Shown one piece after another: positions 1 to 8,950 of a stretch of 64,000 bases of DNA (position 1 is its first letter; every line of letters begins with the position of its first letter). Source of the stretch: Cyclobacterium marinum DSM 745. Its GTDB lineage: Bacteria; Bacteroidota; Bacteroidia; Cytophagales; Cyclobacteriaceae. The stretch lies in the NCBI RefSeq assembly GCF_000222485.1, contig NC_015914.1, positions 5,934,001-5,998,000 of the forward strand, in the 5' to 3' direction. The notes beneath the pieces were generated by a model that saw only the letters and a list, made by a program, of their open reading frames with translations, was not told the origin of the DNA and did not search any database. The position numbers were made by a program, and so were the translations under genes.

Positions 1-546
1 ACCGGACTACTAATAGTTTGTGCAGGAAAGGAAACCAAAAACATTGAAAAATATCAAGCCCAAAAGAAAGAATATTCAGGCACATTTGTTTTGGGTAAAA
101 CGACTGAGTCATTTGATTTAGAACAGGAAGTCAAAACAGTTGCTGATCCCTTTCATTTAACCAGAGAAGATATAGAAAAGGCTGTAGCAAGTCTTACCGG
201 TGATATCATGCAAATCCCTCCCAATCATTCTGCCATTAAAAAAGACGGGAAACGGGTTTATGAATCAGCAAGAAAAGGAATAACTGTAGTATTAGACCCC
301 AGACCAGTTACTGTAGAAATCTTTGAAATAACAGGTATAGAACTTCCGGAAATTCATTTCAGAATTGTATGCTCCAAAGGCACCTATATTAGAAGCTTGG
401 CAAGAGATTTGGGAGACAAATTGGAGGTAGGTGCCTATATGTCAGCCCTCAGGCGAGATGCTATAGGGGAATTTAAACTTAAGAATGCTTGGCAACTAGA
501 GCAATTGATAGAAAAAATCAAAAAAGAGCAAAATGAAAATTTATAA
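1..546 (+). CDS. truB: tRNA pseudouridine(55) synthase TruB (5' end outside window)
   Basis: C-terminal 181 residues of TruB, which makes pseudouridine 55 in the T-loop of tRNAs. The frame is open from base 1, beginning TGLLIVCAGKETK. In the family this follows directly on the catalytic-Asp motif (GTLDPLATGLL), so the active-site Asp lies just upstream of the window edge. Further family blocks are visible: QIPPNHSAIKKDGKRVYE and the KGTYIRSLARDLG segment that packs against the tRNA. A TTG at base 91 could be mistaken for a start, but homology continues in frame upstream of it. The last 14 bases overlap the start of ribF, suggesting translational coupling; truB-ribF adjacency is common in bacteria. 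Confidence 0.95.
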   Translation, partial: TGLLIVCAGKETKNIEKYQAQKKEYSGTFVLGKTTESFDLEQEVKTVADPFHLTREDIEKAVASLTGDIMQIPPNHSAIKKDGKRVYESARKGITVVLDPRPVTVEIFEITGIELPEIHFRIVCSKGTYIRSLARDLGDKLEVGAYMSALRRDAIGEFKLKNAWQLEQLIEKIKKEQNENL

Positions 547-1486
547 ATCTCTTGCTGATTTTCCTGACATTCAACGGCCTGTAGTTACCATCGGTTCTTT
601 CGATGGCGTTCACTTGGGTCATCAAAAAATTCTAAAAAGAATCAACAATATTGCAAAGTCCATTCATGGAGAATCCGTTTTGGTATCCTTTTGGCCACAC
701 CCTAGAATGGTGCTTTTTCCTGAATCCCATGGAATTCAATTGCTTTACAGTTTTGAGGAAAAGGCTGCACTTTTAGAGGAATTTGGTGTAGATCATCTTA
801 TTAGTATTCCTTTTACCAAAGAATTTTCGATGATGGAATCAAAGGATTTTATTGAAAACATTTTGGTCAAAAAAATAAAAACCAAAAAACTGGTCATTGG
901 TTATGACCATAGGTTTGGTAGAGGAAGAGAGGGTAGTTTTGCCCACCTTCATGCAGAGCAAAACAAGTATAATTTTGATCTGGAAGAGATTCCTAGAGAG
1001 GATATTGATAATATTGGGATTAGTAGCACCAAAATAAGGAAAGCATTAAAATCAGGAGACATAGTCAAGGCAAATGAATTTTTAGGAAGGCCATACAACC
1101 TTCAAGGAAAAGTAATAGAAGGAGATAAAATTGGCAGAACCATAGGATTTCCCACTGCAAATATACAACTTAATGAGCCCAATAAATTGATCCCCATGGA
1201 TGGTGCCTATCTTGTCAAGGTAATTATTGACAAGAAACAATATGAAGGAATGCTAAATATTGGCATGCGCCCTACGGTTTCCGGAGAACGAAAGAACATA
1301 GAAGTAAATATATTGAATTTTAATCGAGATATTTACGGCCAAACAATAAACCTAGAATTGTTAGAATTTTTAAGACCCGAAAAAAAATTTGAAAGCCTAG
1401 CAGCCCTAACCGAGCAATTAAAAATAGACCAGAAAAAAATGGTTGATTTTTTTTCGACGAAAAATAAAAGTACTAATGATAAATAA
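533..1486 (+). CDS. ribF: Bifunctional riboflavin kinase / FAD synthetase RibF
   Basis: 317-residue enzyme that phosphorylates riboflavin to FMN and adenylates FMN to FAD in the cytoplasm. The N-terminal nucleotidyltransferase domain has [12 protein letters not shown] at residues 19-30 (the HxGH-type nucleotide-binding motif) and the [10 protein letters not shown] block that closes this domain. The C-terminal kinase domain (about residues 183-307) has [19 protein letters not shown] and NIGMRPTV, which bind ATP and flavin. Length is normal for the family. It overlaps truB by 14 bases and the next CoA-transferase gene by 11 bases, so the three are very probably co-translated. Confidence 0.97.
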   Translation: MKIYKSLADFPDIQRPVVTIGSFDGVHLGHQKILKRINNIAKSIHGESVLVSFWPHPRMVLFPESHGIQLLYSFEEKAALLEEFGVDHLISIPFTKEFSMMESKDFIENILVKKIKTKKLVIGYDHRFGRGREGSFAHLHAEQNKYNFDLEEIPREDIDNIGISSTKIRKALKSGDIVKANEFLGRPYNLQGKVIEGDKIGRTIGFPTANIQLNEPNKLIPMDGAYLVKVIIDKKQYEGMLNIGMRPTVSGERKNIEVNILNFNRDIYGQTINLELLEFLRPEKKFESLAALTEQLKIDQKKMVDFFSTKNKSTNDK

Positions 1487-2171
1487 AGCTGTTAAAAACG
1501 GTGTAGAAGCTGTTTCTGATATAGAAAATGGTGCTGTTTTATTAGTAGGAGGCTTTGGTCTTTGTGGTATTCCCGAAGCATGTATCAATGCGCTTCTCCA
1601 AACCGATTTAAAGGGGCTGACTTGTATCTCCAATAATGCCGGTGTTGATGATTTTGGCGTAGGTCTTCTAATCAAACAACGCATGCTGAGAAAATTAATC
1701 TCCAGTTATGTAGGGGAAAACCTTGAATTTGAAAAACAATTCACATCTGGATCCTTGGAGTTAGAGTTGATTCCTCAAGGGACTCTCGCCGAACGAATTA
1801 GAGCCGGTGGAGCAGGAATACCCGCATTCTATACCCCTGCCGGGATTGGCACTCATGTGGCCGATGGAAAAGAGGTCAGAGAGTTTGATGGTCGTTTGTT
1901 CTTATTGGAGCGATGGATTAAAGCAGATTATTCATTGATTAAAGCCTGGAAGGGAGATACTGCAGGTAACCTAATCTATAAGGGAACAGCTCGAAATTTC
2001 AACCCAATTATGGCCACCGCAGGTAAAATTACCATTGCAGAAGTAGAAGAATTGGTTCCTGCCGGTGAGTTGGATCCCAATCAAATTCATACACCTGGAA
2101 TCTACGTTCAGCGTATATTTCAAGGTGATCATTATGAAAAAAGAATTGAAAATAAAACCGTTAGTAAATAA
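1476..2171 (+). CDS. 3-oxoacid CoA-transferase subunit A
   Basis: Alpha subunit (231 residues) of a two-subunit succinyl-CoA:3-ketoacid (SCOT-like) CoA-transferase, which activates acetoacetate or related oxoacids by moving CoA from succinyl-CoA. The family motif [10 protein letters not shown] appears near residues 24-33, followed by [15 protein letters not shown] and [17 protein letters not shown], all typical of subunit A. An upstream in-frame ATG at 1443 exists, but the ATG at 1476 gives the usual start (MINKAVKNG) and overlaps ribF by only 11 bases. Subunit B follows after 12 bases. Exact substrate is not decided by sequence; atoD-type acetate/butyrate transferases are close relatives. 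Confidence 0.93.
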   Translation: MINKAVKNGVEAVSDIENGAVLLVGGFGLCGIPEACINALLQTDLKGLTCISNNAGVDDFGVGLLIKQRMLRKLISSYVGENLEFEKQFTSGSLELELIPQGTLAERIRAGGAGIPAFYTPAGIGTHVADGKEVREFDGRLFLLERWIKADYSLIKAWKGDTAGNLIYKGTARNFNPIMATAGKITIAEVEELVPAGELDPNQIHTPGIYVQRIFQGDHYEKRIENKTVSK

Positions 2172-2183
2172 TCTTTACCTCTC

Positions 2184-2852
2184 ATGCTAAGCAAAAAACA
2201 AATCGCTCAGAGGATCGCCAGTGAGATCAAAGACGGTCAATACATTTATCTTGGAATAGGAATCCCATCTTTGGTAGCCAATTATCTTCCCGAACAGTTA
2301 CAAGTGGTTTTCCAATCTGAAAATGGTTTATTAGGGATAGGCCCATACCCTGAAAATGATAAAATGGACCCCGACCTAATCAATGCAAGCAAAGAAACCA
2401 TATCCATGGTAAAAGGCTCATCACTGTTTGATTCAGCAGAAGCATTTGCCATGATAAGAGGTGGCCATATAGATCTTTCCATTTTAGGGGCATTGGAAGT
2501 GTCTGAAAATGGTGACATCAGCCATTGGAAAATTTCATCAGGGCTGATCAAAGGTGTGGGAGGTGCCTTAGATTTGGTGGCTTCCGGAGCTAAACTCTAT
2601 ATAGCCATGCACCATTGTCACAAGGATGGAAGGTCAAAATTACTGAAACAATGTAAACTGCCAATCACCGGAATTAAATGTGTCCAAAAGATATTTACTG
2701 ACTTAGGGGTGTTTACAATATTGCCTGAGGGGGGCTTTAAGCTTTGTGAAAGAGCTCCTGGGGTAAGCATTGAAGAAATAAAAGCCAAAACTGAAGGAAG
2801 GCTCGTTGTAAAGGGAGAAATTAAGGAAATGGAATTGTTTGACAATGAATAG
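2184..2852 (+). CDS. 3-oxoacid CoA-transferase subunit B
   Basis: Beta subunit (222 residues), partner of the gene immediately upstream. It carries the catalytic glutamate, which forms the enzyme-CoA thioester, in SENGLLGIGP (Glu46). Other recognisable blocks are IYLGIGIPSLVANYLP near the N-terminus, MIRGGHIDLSILGALEVS, and the C-terminal VFTILPEGGFKL segment. Length matches the bacterial ScoB/AtoA family. The pair sits at the distal end of the truB-ribF-A-B string. The link to flavin and tRNA modification genes looks positional rather than metabolic. Confidence 0.94.
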   Translation: MLSKKQIAQRIASEIKDGQYIYLGIGIPSLVANYLPEQLQVVFQSENGLLGIGPYPENDKMDPDLINASKETISMVKGSSLFDSAEAFAMIRGGHIDLSILGALEVSENGDISHWKISSGLIKGVGGALDLVASGAKLYIAMHHCHKDGRSKLLKQCKLPITGIKCVQKIFTDLGVFTILPEGGFKLCERAPGVSIEEIKAKTEGRLVVKGEIKEMELFDNE

Positions 2853-2877
2853 TGAAGCCCCTTTCCGATTTCTTTCT

Positions 2878-2885
2878 TAATTTTG
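2878..2885 (+). promoter_or_regulatory. Candidate Bacteroidota -7 element upstream of gldC
   Basis: TAATTTTG matches the Bacteroidota -7 consensus TAnnTTTG and is followed by CACGC. It lies 24 bases before the gldC ATG, so a transcript starting just downstream would have a short leader. I did not find a TTTG -33 element at the expected 19-21 base spacing, so this is a half-supported call. Confidence 0.35.
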
Positions 2886-2909
2886 CACGCATAAATAGAA
2901 TAATAAAAA

Positions 2910-3251
2910 ATGAAAAAATCTGAAATTAAGTTTACCGTTACTCTTGATGATAAAAATTTACCTAAGAGTATAGAATGGGACGCTACAGACAAGGAAAGTG
3001 AAGGGCAAGAATCAACAAGGAGTATTAGCTTGAATGTTTGGGATACACTTAATCAAAGTACGTTAAGAATCGACCTTTGGACTGAAGATATGTCCGTCGC
3101 TGAAATGAAAAGATTCTACATAGATATTTTGGGAGGTATGGGTCAAAATATCCTCAACAGTACAGGAGATGAATATTACTCGGAAGAAATTAAAGCACTT
3201 TGTGACCGTTTGGTAAAGCATGTAAATGAAGAGAACGCCAAACAAAAATAA
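2910..3251 (+). CDS. gldC: Gliding motility protein GldC
   Basis: 113-residue protein with the GldC signature. It opens with a KKSEIKFTVTLDDKNLPKSI block and continues through IEWDATD near residue 25, SISLNVWDTLNQSTLRIDLWT in the middle, and a conserved tail with DEYYSEEIKALC. GldC is a small cytoplasmic protein associated with Bacteroidota gliding and type IX secretion genetics; its biochemical role is not settled. It has no signal peptide. It has its own likely -7 promoter box and is closed by a strong hairpin terminator, so it looks like a single-gene unit. No other gld or spr genes are in this window, which is common because gld genes are scattered. Confidence 0.88.
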   Translation: MKKSEIKFTVTLDDKNLPKSIEWDATDKESEGQESTRSISLNVWDTLNQSTLRIDLWTEDMSVAEMKRFYIDILGGMGQNILNSTGDEYYSEEIKALCDRLVKHVNEENAKQK

Positions 3252-3271
3252 TTTACAAACCAAACCATTGC

Positions 3272-3313
3272 AAGAACTAGGATAGGCCCTTGGGTTTATC
3301 CTAGTTCTTTTTT
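3272..3313 (+). terminator. Intrinsic terminator after gldC
   Basis: Perfect 13-base-pair stem (AAGAACTAGGATA at 3272-3284 with its complement at 3297-3309), a 12-base loop and a T-run TTTTTT through 3313. It starts 20 bases after the gldC stop codon. Confidence 0.85.
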
Positions 3314-3676
3314 CAAACCTTATTGCTCCCAATACTTTTTTCCTGATTATGTAAAAGGGAAATCAATTGCATAATCCTAGTTAAAAATTGACCGAATACT
3401 GAGGAATTATTTTTTTCATTGCATTTCTCTCCAAGAATTACTTCGAATATATAGAGCCAAAATTCCATAAAGTAAAAATCGCTGGCAGGTACCCAACACA
3501 ATAGTAATTGAAACACCCTATTATTTTACAAATATTATCGTAAATTAATAGAAACATTTGATTGGACAACATCACATTTCTATTACTTAAAGCGGAAATG
3601 ACTTATTTAAGGAATACTGAAGTTGAACAATAAAAGCACATAGTTTCTTTCATTTAACAACTAAACCCATAATGCC
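3314..3676. other. Intergenic leader region of the TonB receptor operon
   Basis: AT-rich stretch of about 360 bases between the gldC terminator and the TonB receptor. A leftward 67-codon reading frame here has no recognisable family and is probably chance. I see no riboswitch fold, tRNA or convincing promoter box; the promoter of the receptor operon must lie in it. Confidence 0.5.
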
Positions 3677-6568
3677 ATGAATACAAACCAACCACAAAAG
3701 GGTTTTCGTTATTACTTCTTATTAATTGGGCTTTTGTTTTTTTCAATTAGTTTAACATTTGCTCAAGAAAATACTACGATAAGCGGTACAGTCAAAGACC
3801 AAGATACAGGTGAAACCTTAATAGGTGTGAATATACTTGTCAAAGGCAAGGTTTCCGGCACTATAACTGATGTAAATGGAAAATTTTCTATTACAGTAAA
3901 CTCAGCTCCTCCGCTTACTTTAATTTTTTCTATGGTGGGCTTTGGGAGTCAGGAGGTAAATATCACATCAAGCAACCCTCCCCCTTTAGAGGTGGTCCTT
4001 GCTGAACAGACATTTCTGGGTCAAGAAGTGGTAGTATCAGCATCCCGGGTAGAGGAAAGCATCCTCCAATCGCCGGTTTCCATTGAAAAAATGGATATTT
4101 TGGACATTAGGGAAGCTCCCGGAGATTCATATTATAAAGCCATTTCAAATTTAAAGGGAGTAGATGTCACTAGTTCCTCCATTAATTTTCAAATATTAAA
4201 TGCCAGAGGTTTTAACTCAACAGGAAACACTAGATTTGTTCAGCTCACAGATGGAATGGACACTCAAGCTCCTTCCTTAAATTTCCCAATTGGCAATCTC
4301 AATGGACCTTCTGAACTGGATGTGGAAAGTATCGAGTTTATCCCGGGCGCCTCCTCTGCCCTTTATGGGCCCAATGCTTTTAACGGTATGCTTTTGGTAA
4401 ATAGCAAAAACCCATTTGAATACCAAGGCTTAAGTGCTTACTACAAGCAAGGAATTAACCATATAGGAACCAGTCCAGGAGAACCCGGTTCCCCTAAACC
4501 TATGTACGAAGGAGCCATAAGATACGCCAAGGCCTTCAATAACAAATGGGCTTTTAAAATCAGTGCATCATTTATGCAGGCTGAAGATTGGTATGGCAAT
4601 AATTCAACAGATTTAAATGCCATATCCCAAGGAGACCTACCCTTCAACCCCGGAGCAAATTTAGTACATACTTTTGGAGATGAGGTTTCCAATAACATTG
4701 GTCTTTTAAGGAATGTAAGTGCCATACAACAACAAGCAAATCAATTAGGCTTAGGGGCTTATATTGGGAGTATTCCAGATCAGGTAGTTTCCAGAACCGG
4801 CTATCCGGAGAGAAACTTGGTTGATTATGGAGCAAGCAATTATAAAGTAAATGGCGCCCTCCATTACCGGATCTCCGACAATGCAGAGGTATTTTATTCT
4901 TTAAATTATGGTTCAGGAACCTCCATTTATACAGGGGCTCAAAGGTATTCATTAAATGAATTCTTTATCACCCAACATAAACTAGAACTTAAAGGGGATA
5001 ATTATTTCGTTCGCAGTTATACAACTAGGGATAATTCGGGTAAATCCTATATTTCAGATTTGAATGGAATATTGATCAACGACACCTGGAAAGACAATTC
5101 AACATGGTTTGGTGAGTATACGCTCAATTATTTAGGCGCGCTGGCCAATCAACAGGTGGCCCCCGGAAGCTTGGGCACTACAGCACAACAAGTAGCAGCG
5201 CACCAATTTGCCCGCCAGCAAGCGGATAATGGGAGGTATCTTCCCGGAAGTGCTGAGTTTAATACTACTGCTCAAAACATTAGTAGTGAATATATTCCCG
5301 GTGGCTCACTGTTTTACGACAGATCAAGAATGTACCTGACAGAAGGCCAGTATGATTTTAAAAACGAAATAGATTTCATGGATCTTCAGGTTGGTGCATC
5401 CTATCGAATATATGACCTTCGGTCAAATGGGACAATCTTTGCCGATGGGGATGGTAATGACATTACCATCAGCGAAATAGGCGGTTACGCACAAGCTACC
5501 AAACGTTTATTGAAAGAGAAATTAAAGTTAATAGGTTCATTGAGGTACGATAAAAATGAAAACTTTGAAGGGCAATTTAGTCCTAGGATTTCTACAGTAT
5601 TCACCGAAAACAACCACAATTTCCGATTGTCCTATCAAACTGGTTTCAGAATGCCAACCACCCAAGCCCAACATATAGACTTGAATGTGATTTCTGCTCG
5701 GCTAATAGCCGGTTTACCCTACTATAGAGACAAATATCAGATTTTTGAAAATGGATATTCCTTAGCATCAGTTCTGGATTATACTGCGGCGGTGGCAGAA
5801 GGTGCTAGCCCAATCGGTTCCACTGCAACCGGTTTATTGGAGCCGGTAACCTCTCTTCCTGCCTTAAGGCCTGAAAAAGTTAAAGCCATAGAGGCCGGTT
5901 ATAAAGGTTTGCTTATGGAAAACAGGTTATTGATTGATTTTGCTTATTATTACAATCGATACAACAATTTCATTTCTCAAACTGCAATTAGAAAAGCGCC
6001 GGGACCTGTTTACCCCGGTGCTGAACCAGGGTCGGATGAGGGTGCAATTAATGCCGTGAATGCACCAAGCCTTCTTACCCCGATAACAACTCCCGGACAG
6101 GAAAATACTTTTCAGACCTATACCAATATCGTGGACAGAGAAGTACGTGCACATGGCTTGGTTTTAGGTGTGAACTTTAATCTACCTGGAAATTACACTA
6201 TAGGAGGAAATTACAATTATAATAAGCTATTGACAGCATTTGAGGCAGGATTCCTGTCTGAGTTTAATACTCCTGAACATAAAACCAATATTGTCTTTGG
6301 CAATAGAAAATTAACCGACAAGGTAGGGTTCAATTTAGCCTATAGATATCAATCCGCCTTTAGGTGGGAATCAAGCTTTGCCAGAGGAGATGTACCGGAA
6401 ATACACAACCTAGATGCTCAGGTTTCTTATAAGGTTAAGTCAATGAAGTCAATCTTAAAATTAGGTGGATCCAATGTGCTTAACAACAGGTATTTCCTAA
6501 ACTTTGGTGGACCAACCTCAGGAGCCATTTACTACCTATCCATCACTTTCGATGAACTATTAAACTAA
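3677..6568 (+). CDS. TonB-dependent outer membrane receptor with CarboxypepD_reg-like domain
   Basis: 963-residue outer-membrane importer. A signal peptide (about residues 1-29, ending LTFAQ) is followed by a carboxypeptidase-regulatory-like beta domain (about 35-112, with ISGTVKDQDTGETLIGVNI). Next comes a plug domain (about 130-250, including GDSYYKAISNLKGVDV and the LYGPNAFNGML block), then a long beta-barrel ending in the aromatic-rich terminus typical of outer-membrane barrels. There is no STN domain, so it probably does not signal through an anti-sigma factor. The next gene, 12 bases downstream, is an outer-membrane SGNH lipoprotein; together they look like a receptor plus surface or periplasmic esterase. 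The substrate cannot be read from sequence. Confidence 0.92.
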   Translation: MNTNQPQKGFRYYFLLIGLLFFSISLTFAQENTTISGTVKDQDTGETLIGVNILVKGKVSGTITDVNGKFSITVNSAPPLTLIFSMVGFGSQEVNITSSNPPPLEVVLAEQTFLGQEVVVSASRVEESILQSPVSIEKMDILDIREAPGDSYYKAISNLKGVDVTSSSINFQILNARGFNSTGNTRFVQLTDGMDTQAPSLNFPIGNLNGPSELDVESIEFIPGASSALYGPNAFNGMLLVNSKNPFEYQGLSAYYKQGINHIGTSPGEPGSPKPMYEGAIRYAKAFNNKWAFKISASFMQAEDWYGNNSTDLNAISQGDLPFNPGANLVHTFGDEVSNNIGLLRNVSAIQQQANQLGLGAYIGSIPDQVVSRTGYPERNLVDYGASNYKVNGALHYRISDNAEVFYSLNYGSGTSIYTGAQRYSLNEFFITQHKLELKGDNYFVRSYTTRDNSGKSYISDLNGILINDTWKDNSTWFGEYTLNYLGALANQQVAPGSLGTTAQQVAAHQFARQQADNGRYLPGSAEFNTTAQNISSEYIPGGSLFYDRSRMYLTEGQYDFKNEIDFMDLQVGASYRIYDLRSNGTIFADGDGNDITISEIGGYAQATKRLLKEKLKLIGSLRYDKNENFEGQFSPRISTVFTENNHNFRLSYQTGFRMPTTQAQHIDLNVISARLIAGLPYYRDKYQIFENGYSLASVLDYTAAVAEGASPIGSTATGLLEPVTSLPALRPEKVKAIEAGYKGLLMENRLLIDFAYYYNRYNNFISQTAIRKAPGPVYPGAEPGSDEGAINAVNAPSLLTPITTPGQENTFQTYTNIVDREVRAHGLVLGVNFNLPGNYTIGGNYNYNKLLTAFEAGFLSEFNTPEHKTNIVFGNRKLTDKVGFNLAYRYQSAFRWESSFARGDVPEIHNLDAQVSYKVKSMKSILKLGGSNVLNNRYFLNFGGPTSGAIYYLSITFDELLN

Positions 6569-6580
6569 ACCAAGAAATCC

Positions 6581-8047
6581 ATGAAACGATGTATTTTCCT
6601 TATCAATTATTTGGCCATTGGTTTATTATTTTCATGCCAATATGAGTTCCCGGAGCCCGAACAATTAAGCCCTGATTCGGGTCAGGCAGATTTCACAAAA
6701 ATGGTGACCATAGGAAGTTCAATCACTGCCGGGGTGATGGATGCAGCATTGTACAATCGTTCTCAGCAAAACTCCTATGCCGTTATATTGGCCCAGCAAA
6801 TGAAAGAAGCCGGAGGCGGGGATTTCAATGTTCCGGACATCAATGCAGAAAATGGAGACTTGATCCTTAGTGCCACAGGAGGAAACCTAGGGAGATTGAT
6901 CCTTACCCTCAATCAAACCACCGGGAGCATCTTGCCTACACCAATAGTACCGGGAGATGCCCTAACGGCATTTTCTGGAGATAAAACCACATTAAACAAT
7001 TTTGGTGTGAACGGTCTTTCTCTGGCAGCGGCCTTACTCCCGGCATCAGGTAACATTCAAGAACCATCAAACCCCTTGTTCAATCCATATTACGCTCGAT
7101 TTGCCAGTGACCCCGGTAATTCAACTCCTATTGGAGATGCCGCATCAGCCTTGGCTAATGGTGGTACCTTCTTCGTATTTTGGTTGGGTAAAAATGATGT
7201 TTTACCTTACGCCCTAACCGGAGGTGCAATTCCTGAACTATTAACCAGTGAACAGGATTTCTCTCTTCGGTATCAAACTGCCTTAGGCACTATGTTACAA
7301 GCAAACCTAGAAGCAAAAGGAGCCATAGGTAATATACCAAACATCAATGAACTGCCTTATTTCAGTACTGTCGCTTGGAATGCATTACCCTTGGACAATA
7401 CATTGGCTGCCCTAGCCAATAGTGTTTTTACAGACTATAACAATGGTCTCGACAATTTGGCAACTGCCGGTATGATTAGTGTTTCTGAAAGAGATCTAAG
7501 AAAAATAAATTTTACTGCAGGACAAAACGGATTTGTAATAGATGACAAAACATTAACTGATCTATCAGAAATGGGTCTTCCTTCCATCAGACAAACCAAT
7601 ATTGAGGACAAGGTTGCCTTGACCACCGGACAAATTCTGGGGCTAAGCCCAGGGGAGGACCCAACTTTAATTTATGGGGTTACAGTGCCAATTGGGGACA
7701 GTTATATTCTTCTCCCTTCAGAACAAGAAATAATGGAGGAGAAAATAAATGCTTTCAATCAGATTATCGCTACTACAATTTCAGCCAACGAGGACCGCTT
7801 GGTATTGGTAGATACAAAAAATCTTTTGGAAAGAATCGGTCAAAGTACAGAAACCGCAAATGGTATTGCTCTTTCCAATTCTATTTCCCCTCCCTATGGC
7901 GTCTTTTCTACTGATGGAGTTCATCCAAATGCACGTGGAAGTGCTGTGGTAGCCAACCATTTTATTGAAGGCATCAATGACAAATGGAATAGCACTATTC
8001 CTAAGGCCAATCCAAATGCTTATATTGGCAATGATTTGCCCCGTTAA
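6581..8047 (+). CDS. SGNH/GDSL-family hydrolase lipoprotein
   Basis: 488-residue predicted lipoprotein: short hydrophobic leader ending LLFSC, with lipidation Cys19. The SGNH block I appears as TIGSSITAG (about residues 43-51), where the usual GDS is GSS with Ser46/47 as nucleophile candidate. A GKND block (about 207) could supply the Asn, and the C-terminal DGVHPNARG (about 450) supplies the Asp-x-x-His pair. It therefore keeps a plausible catalytic set of a lipase/esterase. The protein is larger than minimal SGNH enzymes, with an insertion between blocks. It is 12 bases after a TonB receptor and was probably transferred as an operon partner; it may de-esterify or bind the ligand that the receptor imports. 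Confidence 0.8.
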   Translation: MKRCIFLINYLAIGLLFSCQYEFPEPEQLSPDSGQADFTKMVTIGSSITAGVMDAALYNRSQQNSYAVILAQQMKEAGGGDFNVPDINAENGDLILSATGGNLGRLILTLNQTTGSILPTPIVPGDALTAFSGDKTTLNNFGVNGLSLAAALLPASGNIQEPSNPLFNPYYARFASDPGNSTPIGDAASALANGGTFFVFWLGKNDVLPYALTGGAIPELLTSEQDFSLRYQTALGTMLQANLEAKGAIGNIPNINELPYFSTVAWNALPLDNTLAALANSVFTDYNNGLDNLATAGMISVSERDLRKINFTAGQNGFVIDDKTLTDLSEMGLPSIRQTNIEDKVALTTGQILGLSPGEDPTLIYGVTVPIGDSYILLPSEQEIMEEKINAFNQIIATTISANEDRLVLVDTKNLLERIGQSTETANGIALSNSISPPYGVFSTDGVHPNARGSAVVANHFIEGINDKWNSTIPKANPNAYIGNDLPR

Positions 8048-8052
8048 ATATC

Positions 8053-8649
8053 ATGAAGACAGGTACCATTATATTGTCTGCCGGAAATTCCAGCAGATTA
8101 GGTAAACCAAAGCAACTAATTCCCTACAATGGGACTACCCTCTTGCAAAATATTGTTGACATAGCATTGGAGGCTACAAAGGGTCCTGTATTGCTGGTAG
8201 AAGGGGCCGGCACTTATCACCTTAAACCACATCGCAGGTTAATAAAGGTAGTGAATTATAATTGGGAAAGAGGTATGGGGAGTTCATTGAAGTTAGGTTT
8301 AAATACTTTAATAAATCAAGAAAAAATTACAAATGTCTTGGTGCTATTATCAGATCAACCTATGGTAAGTAAAACACTAATTCAAAGCCTAATCCTTAAG
8401 AAATCTGAAAATCACCAACCTATTGTTGCTTCATTTTATCAAAATATGCCGGGAGTACCAGCTATTTTTGATCAATCTGTTTTTCAGAAATTAAGGTCAA
8501 TACCTGATAAAGTAGGTGCAAAAAAGCTACTGTTAAGCCATACCGAGCAACTTTCCTTGGTTAGGTTTGATGCAGGAAATATTGACATTGACAGTCCCGA
8601 AGATTTAAGGGCTTTAATAAATTCTGATTGGAAGCATTTTAAGGGGTAA
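8053..8649 (+). CDS. MobA-like NTP transferase family protein
   Basis: 198-residue nucleotidyltransferase of the MobA/MocA fold. The N-terminal nucleotide-binding loop is LSAGNSSRLGKPKQL (residues 8-22). A metal-binding aspartate lies in VLLSDQP (about residue 98), and a family block in GVPAIFD (about 136). MocA-type enzymes transfer CMP or GMP to molybdopterin, but many small family members act elsewhere. No molybdenum-cofactor or xanthine dehydrogenase genes are nearby, so the substrate is open. It begins 5 bases after the SGNH lipoprotein stop, so it is likely in the same transcript although functionally unrelated. Confidence 0.8.
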   Translation: MKTGTIILSAGNSSRLGKPKQLIPYNGTTLLQNIVDIALEATKGPVLLVEGAGTYHLKPHRRLIKVVNYNWERGMGSSLKLGLNTLINQEKITNVLVLLSDQPMVSKTLIQSLILKKSENHQPIVASFYQNMPGVPAIFDQSVFQKLRSIPDKVGAKKLLLSHTEQLSLVRFDAGNIDIDSPEDLRALINSDWKHFKG

Positions 8650-8669
8650 ATAGTAACCTATAAAATCAA

Positions 8670-8733
8670 TCGCCACAAGTACCATTCAACTCGTCTATAT
8701 AAAGTGGACCAAGGAAAACAGCACTTGTGGCGA
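8670..8733. terminator. Inverted repeat downstream of the MobA-like gene
   Basis: Perfect 11-base arms TCGCCACAAGT (8670-8680) and ACTTGTGGCGA (8723-8733) enclose 42 bases. There is no clear T-run, so it is either a weak terminator or a protein site. It directly precedes the first copy of the dispersed palindromic repeat. Confidence 0.4.
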
Positions 8734-8741
8734 ATCTAGTT

Positions 8742-8941
8742 AAACCCGAAATATGCAATAGCCCTACTATTACCTGATGAAATCGCTTCAAAATCAACTA
8801 TTATGTTGCTGGTTACTACCCTGCCTATTGGCAGATAGGTTCACCCCATAGCAATGTTAGGCCAAACCTCCTAAAAACCTGATTTTCTTGCGCTTTCAAC
8901 CCGCCCTGAGAATGGTCGGTAATACTACTGAATAAACCGGT
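8742..8941 (-). repeat. Dispersed imperfect-palindrome repeat, copy 1 (diverged)
   Basis: Fills most of the 301-base space between the converging MobA-like gene and nagB. It begins with AAACCCGAAATATGCAATAG (8742-8761), identical to the reverse complement of 27873-27892. It then tracks the reverse complement of copy 2 through blocks such as GAAATCGCTTCAAAATCA, TTGCTG, CCATAGC and CCTGATTTTCTTGCG. It ends near AATAAACCGG, ten bases before the nagB stop. This copy is the most diverged in the middle and at the far end. No reading frame of note lies in it. Confidence 0.75.
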
Positions 8942-8950
8942 TAAAAGAAT

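Noticed and set aside
3313..3516. Leftward 67-codon frame after gldC
   Set aside because: No recognisable domain and AT-rich composition typical of non-coding DNA.
8742..8941. Repeat copy as an insertion sequence remnant with transposase
   Set aside because: No reading frame resembling a transposase in any copy; size and palindromy fit a non-autonomous element or structural repeat better.
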